A stretch of 6,234 nt of DNA from Solirubrobacterales bacterium (lineage in GTDB: Bacteria; Actinomycetota; Thermoleophilia; Solirubrobacterales; Solirubrobacteraceae): assembly GCA_025963955.1 (NCBI GenBank), contig JAOPZU010000398.1:1-6234 (forward strand), given 5' to 3'. The translations under genes were made by a program, and so were the position numbers. Below, piece by piece: positions 1 to 5,623 of the stretch (position 1 is its first letter; the number at the start of each line of letters is the position of its first letter). The notes beneath the pieces were generated by a model that was not told where the DNA came from, made no database searches, and was given only the letters and a program-made list of their open reading frames with translations.

Positions 1-238
1 CAACGCCGGCGGAGCGCCGGTGCGGCCCGGCCGGCGGGTCACGCTCACGCTGCGCGCGCCGGCCCGCGGCTGGTGCCCGGGCCACCACACGGGCGCGGTG
101 TTCTTCACGAGCGTGGAGACGATCCCCGGCGGGGCCTACGGCAGCTGCGACGAGCCGGAGTCCGGCAGCTCCCAGTGCGAGGACACCGAGGTGGAGCACC
201 GCGACGTCGAGCGGCTGCTGGACTTCGCGGTGCGCTGA
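1..238 (+). CDS. 3' end of an unrecognised protein, possibly exported (partial)
   Basis: The reading frame is open from base 2 at the left edge and ends at a TGA at 236-238, so about 78 C-terminal residues are visible and the start lies outside the window. The tail begins with a strand-like stretch (RRVTLTLRAPARGWCPG). It has three cysteines (in GWCPG, GSCDE and SQCED), many Gly/Ser/Asp residues, and ends in a short acidic-to-basic helix (VEHRDVERLLDFAVR). Cysteine-bearing beta-rich tails like this are common in exported actinobacterial proteins, so an extracytoplasmic beta-sandwich is possible. No signal peptide can be checked and I do not recognise a family. G/C-rich third positions and the lack of any alternative frame support coding. 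It converges on the molybdopterin oxidoreductase gene with only 10 bp between the two stops. Confidence 0.6.
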   Translation, partial: NAGGAPVRPGRRVTLTLRAPARGWCPGHHTGAVFFTSVETIPGGAYGSCDEPESGSSQCEDTEVEHRDVERLLDFAVR

Positions 239-252
239 GCGAGCCCGCTCAG
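235..252. terminator. Candidate bidirectional hairpin containing both convergent stop codons
   Basis: CTGAGCG (235-241) and CGCTCAG (246-252) form a perfect 7-bp inverted repeat around a 4-base loop (AGCC). The TGA stop of the rightward gene (236-238) and the stop of the leftward gene (TCA at 249-251 on the + strand) both lie inside the arms. There is no T-run on either side, so this would be a U-tract-less terminator, as often suggested for high-GC actinobacteria. The hairpin is seen in the sequence; the terminator role is inferred from its position between convergent genes. Confidence 0.45.
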
Positions 253-2429
253 GCCGTCGCGGCGACCGCCGGGGCCGGGGCGGGCACCGCCAGCGGCACG
301 GCCTCCACGCCGATGCCGTTGAGCCAGGCGTTGCCCGAGGCGGCGTCGAGCATCGCGGCGTCGTTCGGGACCAGGTCGTTGTAGCGGCCGCCGCCGGCGG
401 CGACCGCGGTCTTCCACCCGCCCTTGTGGCCCCAGTGCTGGTTCAGGCCGACGGAACCCGGCATCACCTCGTCGGTGAGCTTCGCCTCGACCTCGATGCG
501 GCCCCACCGCGAGGCGAGCGCGATCGTGGCGCCGTCCTCGATCCCGCGGGCCGCGGCGTCGTCCGGGTGGATCCGCAGCCGGCACCCGCGGCCGCCGGAC
601 ATGAGCTTCGGGACGTTGTGCAGCCACGAGTTCTGGGAGCGCAGCTCGCGCACGGTGAACAGGCGCAGCGGGTGCTCGGCGTCGGCGGAGGGCGTGGCCA
701 GCAGGCGGCGCAGCTCGCGCGCGAAGACGTCGTGCTCCAGGTGGACGCGGCGGTCCTTCGTGTGGATCTTCTTGCGCAGGACGCCGGTCGCGTTGCCGTC
801 GGCGAGCTTGATCGCCCCGTCGTGCGCCAGCAGCTTCTTCCGGGACAGGCCGCCGCGGCGCAGGCCGAACCAGTCGCCGTGCCTGCCGATGCGCATGAAC
901 ATGTCGACGGCCACGTGCGGCGGGATGCGGACGCCGAGGCGCCCGAGCAGCTGCGCGCCCGGCGCGGGTGAGGGCACGAGCTTCATCCGCTTGCAGATCT
1001 GATCGATGACCCACCAGTCGTCCCGCACGCCCTCCGGCGCCGGGACGATCGCGTCCGTCCACGAGGCGTTCGGCACGCCGTAGTGCAGCTGCCCGAAGAG
1101 CGGGAAGCCCTCCCGCTCGAGCAGCATCTTCGGCGGCAGGATGTAGTCCGCCAGGCGGCTGGTCTCGGTGATGTACGGGTCCAGCGAGACGAACAGGTCC
1201 AGCGCGCCGAGCGCCTTCTCCATCTCCCCGGAGGCCGGCGAGGTGGTCGCCATGTTCGTCGACACGGCGACCAGCGCGCGCAGCTGCCCGCGGCCCGGCG
1301 TCAGGACCTCCCGCGGGAGCGTGGCCAGCGGCGAGGTCCCGAGGACCTCGGGGATGCCGTCGACCCGCGTGCGCCAGCGGTCGTAGCCGTTGACGCGGAA
1401 GAGCTTCGTGAACGCCTCGGCGTCCAGGAACGGGTCCGCGAAGACCATGCCACCCGGCCGGTCGAGGTTGCCCGTGACGATCCCCAGCACGTCGAGCAGG
1501 TACTTCGTCAGGGTGGAGAACCGGCTCAGCGACGCGCCGCAGCGGCCGTAGACGACGGCGGCGTCGGCGGCCGCCAGGTCGCGTGCGAGCTGCTCGACCG
1601 TGGCCCGGGCGATGCCGGTCTCCGCGGCCACGACGTCGAGGTCGACGTCCGCGACCAGGTGCGCGAGCGCGTCCGCCCCCGTCGTCTGCCGCGCGAGGGC
1701 GGCGTCGTCCTGCAGTCCCTCGTCGAGGATGACCTTGAGCATCCCAACCAGGAGGAAGGCGTCGGAGTCCGGGCGGACCGGGACGTGCTCGAAGAGCGCG
1801 GCGGTCTCGCTGCGGCGCGGGTCGACGACGACGATCCGGCCGCCGCGCTCGACGATCGAGGTCATGCGCCGGCGGATGTTGCCGATCGTCGCCATCGAGC
1901 CGTGCGAGACGACCGGGTTCGCGCCGACGATGAGCGCGAAGGTGGCCCGGTCGAAGTCGGGCATCGGGTTGACGAGGTTGTGGCCGTAGAGCAGCTCGCC
2001 GACGACCCAGTAGTTGTTGATGTCGACGGAGCCGGCCGTGAAGAAGTGCTTGGTCTTCAGCGCCGCGGCCATCCCGAACATGCCGAAGAAGGCCCCGTAG
2101 TTCCAGCCCGTCGGGTTGCCGAGCGCGCAGCCGATGGACTCCCGGCCATGAGCGGCGATGCTCGCGCGCAGCCGGCGGCCGATGTCGTCCAGCGCGACGT
2201 CCCAGGACACGGGGACGAAGCTGCCGTCCGCCTGACGCTGCAGCGGCTCGCGCACGCGGTCGGGGTCCTCGAGGACCTGCGGGTAGAGGATGCCCTTCGG
2301 ACACGCGAAGCCCTGCGAGTTCGGGTGCGTGTCGTCCGGCCGGATCTTCGTGATCCGCTCCTGTTCGACCGTCGCCACCAGGCCGCACGTCGCCTCGCAG
2401 ACCCCGCACCAGATCTTGTGTTCGGTCAT
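249..2429 (-). CDS. Molybdopterin-dependent oxidoreductase, formate dehydrogenase/BisC superfamily, one [4Fe-4S] cluster
   Basis: A 726-residue enzyme expected to bind bis-MGD molybdenum or tungsten and one [4Fe-4S] cluster. With the ATG at 2429, the N-terminal cluster motif is C8, C11, C15 and C43, followed by the conserved Lys (CPKG, K45) that links cluster and pterin in FDH/Nap-type enzymes. The catalytic core has the superfamily signatures IVGANP, VVVDPRRSETA, VTGNLDRPGG and ETSRLADYILPP. The C-terminal dinucleotide-binding domain (about 585-715) opens with RSQNSWLHN and contains HPDDAAARGIEDG and TDEVMPG. The expected Mo-ligand region reads AGSVDIN (S134, D136), with no Cys or Sec, so it is probably not a canonical formate dehydrogenase. 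No Tat signal is seen, so it is likely cytoplasmic. A GTG at 2444 would add five residues (MGRWA), but the ATG directly precedes the conserved EHKIWCGVC. No partner subunit is visible. Substrate and redox partner are unknown. Confidence 0.9.
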   Translation of the reverse strand: MTEHKIWCGVCEATCGLVATVEQERITKIRPDDTHPNSQGFACPKGILYPQVLEDPDRVREPLQRQADGSFVPVSWDVALDDIGRRLRASIAAHGRESIGCALGNPTGWNYGAFFGMFGMAAALKTKHFFTAGSVDINNYWVVGELLYGHNLVNPMPDFDRATFALIVGANPVVSHGSMATIGNIRRRMTSIVERGGRIVVVDPRRSETAALFEHVPVRPDSDAFLLVGMLKVILDEGLQDDAALARQTTGADALAHLVADVDLDVVAAETGIARATVEQLARDLAAADAAVVYGRCGASLSRFSTLTKYLLDVLGIVTGNLDRPGGMVFADPFLDAEAFTKLFRVNGYDRWRTRVDGIPEVLGTSPLATLPREVLTPGRGQLRALVAVSTNMATTSPASGEMEKALGALDLFVSLDPYITETSRLADYILPPKMLLEREGFPLFGQLHYGVPNASWTDAIVPAPEGVRDDWWVIDQICKRMKLVPSPAPGAQLLGRLGVRIPPHVAVDMFMRIGRHGDWFGLRRGGLSRKKLLAHDGAIKLADGNATGVLRKKIHTKDRRVHLEHDVFARELRRLLATPSADAEHPLRLFTVRELRSQNSWLHNVPKLMSGGRGCRLRIHPDDAAARGIEDGATIALASRWGRIEVEAKLTDEVMPGSVGLNQHWGHKGGWKTAVAAGGGRYNDLVPNDAAMLDAASGNAWLNGIGVEAVPLAVPAPAPAVAATA

Positions 2430-2536
2430 GGCCCACCGTCCCACGCCCCCGGACCGCGCGCCATCCGCCGAAGGGGGGAAGGAAGGGGCCCGCGCGGGGG
2501 ATGACGGCCACGCGCCACGTCCGCGAACATCGGCGC
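2430..2536. other. Divergent intergenic region with a 19-base polypurine tract
   Basis: This 107-bp gap separates the leftward molybdoenzyme start from the rightward small gene. It contains an unbroken purine run on the + strand (2470-2488, only G and A) followed directly by a perfect 10-bp palindrome, CCCGCGCGGG (2489-2498). I see no convincing -35/-10 pair for the leftward gene. For the rightward gene a weak pair is possible: ATGACG (2501-2506), 18 bp, GAACAT (2525-2530), ending 6 nt before the ATG at 2537. The tract and palindrome are direct observations; any regulatory role is a guess. Confidence 0.35.
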
Positions 2537-2872
2537 ATGCGGACGTCGTTCACCCTGCTGCATCGGGACGGCACGACGTCCGCGAACCCGCCGCTGGACG
2601 ACGTCCTGCGCCTGCTCGGCGAGCTCAGGGACGGCACCGGCACGGTCGCCGTGCTGCACTCGACGGGCTGGCTGCTGCGGATCCACGGCGACGGCGTCGT
2701 GGAGTTCGGGAACGAGGCGCGCGAGGACGTCGCCGTGCGTCACGCGGCGGGCCTGCGGCCGCTCGCGCTGGCCGAGCTGGCCGAGGCCGTCGCGGTCGGG
2801 TCCTTCTACGAGACGCTCGAGCACGAGTGGCAGGACGGGCCCCGCCCGGGGCCCGTGCGCCAGCGCGCCTGA
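2537..2872 (+). CDS. Small unrecognised protein (111 aa)
   Basis: Soluble, with no signal peptide, membrane segment or cysteine. It starts MRTSFTLLHRDGTTSANPP, then a helix (DDVLRLLGELRDG), two strand-like stretches (VAVLHSTGWLLRIH, GVVEFGN), a second helix rich in Ala/Leu/Glu (LALAELAEAVAVGSFYETLE) and a Pro/Gly/Arg tail. This alpha/beta pattern looks like a real folded protein, but I do not recognise the family. An in-frame ATG at 2501 would add 12 Arg/His-rich residues. It has a purine-rich stretch (GGAAGGGG, 2481-2488) 12 nt upstream, while the ATG at 2537 has no clear ribosome site and may be leaderless. I prefer 2537 because the added residues look non-native, but this is unsettled. It is divergent from the molybdoenzyme and convergent with the acyl-CoA dehydrogenase, so it is probably monocistronic. 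Confidence 0.6.
   Translation: MRTSFTLLHRDGTTSANPPLDDVLRLLGELRDGTGTVAVLHSTGWLLRIHGDGVVEFGNEAREDVAVRHAAGLRPLALAELAEAVAVGSFYETLEHEWQDGPRPGPVRQRA
2835..2856. terminator. Perfect 10-bp inverted repeat in the 3' end of the small gene
   Basis: ACGGGCCCCG (2835-2844) and CGGGGCCCGT (2847-2856) are exact reverse complements separated by two bases; physically this gives roughly an 8-bp stem with a 6-base loop. It lies within the last dozen codons of the rightward small gene (encoding DGPRPGPV) and just beyond the stop of the leftward dehydrogenase gene. It could stop transcription coming from either side, mainly from the dehydrogenase gene. No U-tract is present, and the repeat may simply reflect Pro/Gly codons. 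Confidence 0.35.
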
Positions 2873-2883
2873 GCGCCGCTCAG
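2869..2883. terminator. Inverted repeat containing both stop codons at the second convergent junction
   Basis: CTGAGCG (2869-2875) and CGCTCAG (2877-2883) are perfect 7-bp arms around a single base, so the real loop must be wider. The arms hold the TGA of the rightward small gene (2870-2872) and the stop of the leftward dehydrogenase gene (TCA at 2880-2882). The arm sequence is identical to that at 235-252. A shared terminator is possible. Two TGA stops facing each other at short range would by themselves supply part of the symmetry. Confidence 0.3.
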
Positions 2884-4091
2884 AACACCGGCGTCTTCGC
2901 CAGCTCGAGCTTCGCCACGACGTTCCGGTGCACCTCGTCCGGCCCGTCCGCGAAGCGCAGCGCGCGCTGCCAGGCGTAGGCCGCGGCCAGCGGGAAGTCC
3001 TGCGAGAGGCCGCCGCCGCCGTGCACCTGGATCGCCCGGTCGATCACGCGGGCGGCCATGTTGGGGACCGCGACCTTGATCGCCGAGATCTCCCCGCGGG
3101 CGCCCTTGTTGCCGACGGTGTCCATGAGCCACGCGGCGCGCAGCGTGAGCAGCCGCGCCTGGTCGAGCTCGATGCGGCTGTCGGCGATCTGCTCGCGCAC
3201 GACCCCCTGCTCGGCCAGCGGCTTCCCGAACGCGACCCGCTCCTTGGCCCGCGCGATCATCAGCTCCAGGGCCCGTTCGGCCATCCCGATCGACCGCATG
3301 CAGTGGTGGATCCGGCCTGGCCCGAGCCGCGCCTGCGCCATCGCGAAGCCGCCGCCGACCTCCCCCAGGACGTTCTCGATCGGGACGCGCACGTCGCGCA
3401 GCTCGACCTCGCAGTGCCCTTCGCGGTCGTTGTAGCCGAAGACGGTCAGGTCGCGGGTGACGCTCAGCCCCGGCGTGCCGCGCGGCACGAGGATCATCGA
3501 CTGCTGGCGGTAGGTGACCGCGTCCGGGTCCGTCTTGCCCATGACGATGAAGAGCTTGGTGTGGGGGTCGGCCGCACCCGAGATCCACCACTTGCGGCCG
3601 TTGATGACCCACTCGTCGCCGTCGCGCTCGATGCGGGTCTGGATGTTCGTCGCGTCGGAGGACGCGACGTCGGGCTCGGTCATCGCGAAGGCCGAGCGGA
3701 TCTCCCCGTCCAGCAGCGGCACGAGCCAGCGGTCCTTCTGCTCGTCCGTGGCGAACATGTTCAGCAGCTCCATGTTGCCCGTGTCGGGCGCGGCGCAGTT
3801 CAGCGCCTCCGGGGCGATGACGCTGCGGCCGGTGAGCTCGGCCAGCGGCGCGTAGTCGAGGTTGCTGAGGCCCTCGGTCCACTGCGTGCGGTGCGGCAGG
3901 AAGAGGTTCCAGAGGCCGAGCTCGCGCGCCTTGGCCTTCAGCTCCTCCATCACCGGCGGGCGGTGGTGCGGGTCGCCGGACGCGAGGATCGCCTCCTCGT
4001 AGCCGTGCTCGGCGGGGAGCACGTCCTCGCGCATGAACGCGGTGAGCTTGTCGTGCAGCTCCTGCGCCGTGGGGCTCAGCGAGAAATCCAT
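2880..4091 (-). CDS. Acyl-CoA dehydrogenase, ACAD10/11-like
   Basis: A 403-residue FAD enzyme expected to oxidise an acyl-CoA to the trans-2-enoyl-CoA, passing electrons to electron-transfer flavoprotein in the cytoplasm. It has the usual order of domains: an N-terminal helical domain ([12 protein letters not shown] onward), a middle beta-domain beginning at the FAD/substrate motif [15 protein letters not shown] (from residue 135) and containing [13 protein letters not shown], and a C-terminal helical domain with RVAFGKPL and [14 protein letters not shown] (356-369). The tail reads ADGPDEVHR: Asp382 aligns with the catalytic Glu of medium-chain dehydrogenases (YEGT). ADGPDEVH is, from memory, typical of the ACAD10/11-type branch. 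The ATG is preceded by GAGGT (4106-4102 on the - strand) at 10 nt. It lies 87 bp downstream of the split hydratase and is probably co-transcribed with it. The substrate chain type cannot be read from the sequence. Confidence 0.93.
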   Translation of the reverse strand: MDFSLSPTAQELHDKLTAFMREDVLPAEHGYEEAILASGDPHHRPPVMEELKAKARELGLWNLFLPHRTQWTEGLSNLDYAPLAELTGRSVIAPEALNCAAPDTGNMELLNMFATDEQKDRWLVPLLDGEIRSAFAMTEPDVASSDATNIQTRIERDGDEWVINGRKWWISGAADPHTKLFIVMGKTDPDAVTYRQQSMILVPRGTPGLSVTRDLTVFGYNDREGHCEVELRDVRVPIENVLGEVGGGFAMAQARLGPGRIHHCMRSIGMAERALELMIARAKERVAFGKPLAEQGVVREQIADSRIELDQARLLTLRAAWLMDTVGNKGARGEISAIKVAVPNMAARVIDRAIQVHGGGGLSQDFPLAAAYAWQRALRFADGPDEVHRNVVAKLELAKTPVF

Positions 4092-4154
4092 GACGTACGT
4101 GACCTCGGTGCTTCGGGGACGGGACGGTGCCTGGGACCTTGACGGATCCGCGCG

Positions 4155-4172
4155 GGCGGCGGGTGGGCCGCC
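4155..4172 (-). terminator. Short hairpin between hydratase and dehydrogenase genes
   Basis: GGCGGC (4155-4160) and GCCGCC (4167-4172) form a 6-bp all-GC stem with a 6-base loop, starting 7 bp beyond the stop of the MaoC-type hydratase gene. There is no U-tract. It could attenuate readthrough into the acyl-CoA dehydrogenase gene or protect the upstream mRNA end. It is short enough to arise by chance in such GC-rich DNA. The rest of the 87-bp gap holds no convincing promoter; an 8-bp palindrome, ACGTACGT, sits at 4093-4100 next to the dehydrogenase start. Confidence 0.22.
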
Positions 4173-4178
4173 GTCGAC

Positions 4179-4595
4179 TCAGGCCGCCTGGGCGCTCGCC
4201 GTGGCCCGCAGCACCACGCCGCCGTCCTGGCGGACGACCAGGAGCGTCAGCGTCGCGACCCCGTCCGGGTCCACCGCGTCCACCGTCCCGGAGAACGTGA
4301 GGGTGTCCCCGGGCCAGACCTGTCCCGTGAAGCGCACGGCGAAGTCCCGGACGTGGTCCGGACCGACCCAGCGCGCGAGCTGGATCCCGAGCATCCCCGC
4401 GTGCAGCAGGCCCATGCCGAAGACCGTCGGCACCCCGGCCGCCCGCGCGAACGGCTCGTCGTGGTGGATCGGGTTGAAGTCGCCGCCCGCGCCCGCGTAG
4501 CGCGCGAAGTCGCTGCGCGTGAGCGGGCCGAACGTCCGCACCGGCAGCGCGTCCCCGGCGGCGAGGGCGACGGGCTGCGCGGGGACGGGATTCAC
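4179..4595 (-). CDS. MaoC-type hotdog hydratase, catalytic subunit
   Basis: A 138-residue single-hotdog protein expected to add water to a 2-enoyl-CoA (or remove it from a 3-hydroxyacyl-CoA) as the catalytic half of a heterodimer. The hydratase-2 motif is intact: YAGAGGDFNPIHHDEPFA places D39, N41 and H44 with the same Asp-x4-His spacing as the catalytic pair of PhaJ-type R-specific enoyl-CoA hydratases. This is followed by VFGMGLLHAGML and VRFTGQVWPGDTL, both typical of the family. The frame stays open much further upstream, but that part is Arg/Pro/Ala-rich shadow of the neighbouring gene. The start is the GTG at 4595, whose GTGA overlaps the upstream stop, implying translational coupling. 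The paired layout resembles mycobacterial HadAB/HadBC dehydratases, but the acyl-CoA dehydrogenase context favours CoA-thioester catabolism. The substrate is not determinable. Confidence 0.88.
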   Translation of the reverse strand: MNPVPAQPVALAAGDALPVRTFGPLTRSDFARYAGAGGDFNPIHHDEPFARAAGVPTVFGMGLLHAGMLGIQLARWVGPDHVRDFAVRFTGQVWPGDTLTFSGTVDAVDPDGVATLTLLVVRQDGGVVLRATASAQAA

Positions 4596-5056
4596 GGCGC
4601 CACCGCCGCGGTCTGCACCCAGGTGTCCCGCAGCACGGCGACCTGCTCGCCGCGCTGGTTCGCGAACCGCGTGCAGATGACCAGCAGCGTCATCGTGCCG
4701 CCCCGGCGGCCCTCGCGCCGCGTGACGCCCTCGACCTCCGCGTCGGCCTTCAGGACGTCCCCGGCCCGGATGGGGCGCAGCTCGCTCCAGGCCGCTTCGC
4801 CGTGCAGCAGCCGGGCGACGTCGAGGCCGAGCTCGAGCGGACGCCCTATGAGCGCGCCGGGGGTCCAGTGCGCGGCAAGCACCGTCGCGGTGGGCGGGGC
4901 CGGGACGCCGTCGAAGCCGGCGGCACGGGCGGCGTCCTCGTCCCACCAGACGGGATCCTCGTCGTGCAGCGCGCGGGCGAGCTCGCGCAGCTTGCCCCGC
5001 TCGACCGGGAAGACGACGGTGCCGAGCGCCCGCCCGGCGAGGTGCTCGAGGTCCAT
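4592..5056 (-). CDS. MaoC N-terminal/FAS1-like hotdog subunit, non-catalytic hydratase partner
   Basis: A 154-residue hotdog protein of the MaoC_dehydrat_N (FAS1-like dehydratase) type. Recognisable parts are FPVERGKLRELARAL (16-30), the DPVWWDEDAARAAG segment, APPT (53-56), and a second half with LRPIRAGDVLKADAEVEGV and TRFANQRGEQVAVLRDTWVQ. It lacks the Asp-x-Asn-x2-His hydratase motif found in the next gene, so I infer a substrate-binding structural partner in a two-subunit hydratase, as HadA/HadC are to HadB. Its stop overlaps the GTG of the catalytic subunit by 4 bp. The ATG at 5056 has no Shine-Dalgarno sequence, but TATCGT ends 8 nt upstream, suggesting a leaderless transcript. It is the first gene of the probable hydratase-dehydrogenase operon. 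Confidence 0.87.
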   Translation of the reverse strand: MDLEHLAGRALGTVVFPVERGKLRELARALHDEDPVWWDEDAARAAGFDGVPAPPTATVLAAHWTPGALIGRPLELGLDVARLLHGEAAWSELRPIRAGDVLKADAEVEGVTRREGRRGGTMTLLVICTRFANQRGEQVAVLRDTWVQTAAVAP

Positions 5057-5064
5057 GGCGGGCG

Positions 5065-5070
5065 ACGATA
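5065..5070 (-). promoter_or_regulatory. Candidate -10 element for a leaderless hydratase operon transcript
   Basis: On the - strand TATCGT (5070 to 5065) fits the actinobacterial TANNNT -10 pattern and ends 8 nt before the ATG at 5056. That would place the transcription start at or within a base or two of the start codon. No Shine-Dalgarno sequence competes with this reading. The -35 window (around 5088-5093) has no TTGAC-like match and instead falls in the loop of the inverted repeat at 5080-5100. The pattern is seen; the function is inferred. Confidence 0.4.
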
Positions 5071-5079
5071 GCGCCGGGC

Positions 5080-5100
5080 GACGCGCCGGGAGGGCGCGTC
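5080..5100. repeat. Perfect 8-bp inverted repeat: operator or terminator
   Basis: GACGCGCC (5080-5087) and GGCGCGTC (5093-5100) are exact reverse complements around GGGAG. Relative to a leaderless start of the hydratase operon the centre lies near -35, a usual place for a dimeric repressor (for example TetR-type) operator. It also lies downstream of the Lrp/AsnC gene, directly after the long hairpin at 5101-5161, so it could instead be part of a terminator. The sequence alone cannot separate these readings. Confidence 0.4.
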
Positions 5101-5161
5101 AGGAGCGGCACACGTGGCAGGCCCAGGTCGCGGATTCCGCGACGGGCCGCTGCCACCTCCT
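5101..5161 (-). terminator. Long imperfect hairpin directly after the Lrp/AsnC gene
   Basis: Nested complementary arms span the whole segment: AGGAG (5101-5105) with CTCCT (5157-5161); GTGGCAG (5114-5120) with CTGCCAC (5150-5156); GCCC (5121-5124) with GGGC (5144-5147); and GTCGCGG (5127-5133) with CCGCGAC (5137-5143) around an ATT loop. That gives up to 23 pairs, broken by bulges of 8, 2 and 2 bases. It begins at the stop codon of the regulator gene, so a factor-independent terminator without a U-tract is the simplest reading. A stable small RNA or mRNA-end stabiliser is possible. It does not fold as a tRNA cloverleaf and I find no T-loop consensus. Confidence 0.5.
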
Positions 5162-5615
5162 ACGCGGGCCGCTCGGCCGCCCCGGCCGCCGGGCGCGCGG
5201 CGATGCGCATGACGATCCGCGTCTCGGTCGTGGCGACCCCGCCGCGGAGGCGGAAGGCCCGCACGACCGCGTCCAGCTCGTCGGCGTCACGGCAGGCCAC
5301 GCGCACCTGGTAGTCGGCGCGGCCCGTGACGAAGGCGACCTCCCGAACGGACGACAGCGCGTGCGCCACGGCCTCGAACTGCTCGGGCAGCGTCTCCGGG
5401 CGCAGGCGCACGTCGATCATCGCGTCGAGGTGCTCCCCGAGGTGCTCGGGCGCCACCGTGGCGGTGAAGCCGGTGATGACGCCGCTGCGCCGCAGGCGGC
5501 GCACGCGGTCAGCCGCAGCGTGCGGGCTGAGGCCGATGCGCGTGCCGAGCTCCGCGAAGGACTGACGTCCGTCCCGGACGAGCTCACCCACGATCCGGAA
5601 GTCCAGGTCGTCCAT
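5160..5615 (-). CDS. aldR: Lrp/AsnC-family regulator, probable regulator of the adjacent alanine dehydrogenase gene
   Basis: A 151-residue transcription factor with the standard Lrp/AsnC plan. An N-terminal winged helix-turn-helix (MDDLDFRIVGELVRDGRQSFAELGTRIGLSPHAAADRVRRLRRSGVITGF in consecutive pieces, residues 1-50; recognition helix around 30-43) is followed by a RAM effector domain (about 60-145) with the TGRADYQV segment (from 97) common in the family. Such proteins assemble into dimers and octamers that wrap DNA and sense amino acids. It is divergent from ald with 96 bp between. In mycobacteria AldR, an Lrp/AsnC protein next to ald, controls ald in response to alanine, so the symbol rests on context plus family. 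The ATG at 5615 starts the conserved domain; the frame further upstream is shadow of ald. There is no clear ribosome site, but a -10-like TGGAAT ends 8 nt before the ATG. Length is normal. Confidence 0.85.
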   Translation of the reverse strand: MDDLDFRIVGELVRDGRQSFAELGTRIGLSPHAAADRVRRLRRSGVITGFTATVAPEHLGEHLDAMIDVRLRPETLPEQFEAVAHALSSVREVAFVTGRADYQVRVACRDADELDAVVRAFRLRGGVATTETRIVMRIAARPAAGAAERPA

Positions 5616-5623
5616 GGCCACCG

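Noticed and set aside
1083..2504. A long open frame (473 codons) antisense to the molybdoenzyme gene, and similar long frames opposite the acyl-CoA dehydrogenase (2928-4142)
   Set aside because: The translations are dominated by Arg, Ala, Glu, Val and Asp with no recognisable domain. Such mirror frames are expected opposite G/C-ending codons, while the leftward frames encode clear conserved enzymes.
4093..4100. The palindrome ACGTACGT next to the acyl-CoA dehydrogenase start as an operator
   Set aside because: Eight bases is short, the flanks add little symmetry, no promoter could be placed around it, and the gene is probably transcribed from upstream.
4596..5156. The catalytic hydratase frame stays open to a GTG at 5156, just after a GGAG, suggesting a 325-aa fusion
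   Set aside because: The upstream part is Arg/Pro/Ala-rich low-complexity shadow of the neighbouring hotdog subunit in another frame. The family-length protein begins at the GTG at 4595, overlapping the upstream stop.
5099..5160. A frame ending in ATWACHVCRS (a CxxC pair) just past the regulator stop, suggesting a frameshifted C-terminal extension or a tiny cysteine protein
   Set aside because: The regulator is already full length in its own frame. The alternate frame has no plausible start nearby and is the coding shadow plus the hairpin sequence.
5101..5161. A tRNA-like fold
   Set aside because: The arms pair as one nested hairpin, with no separate D, anticodon and T arms, no GGTTCRANNCC-like T-loop and no CCA end.
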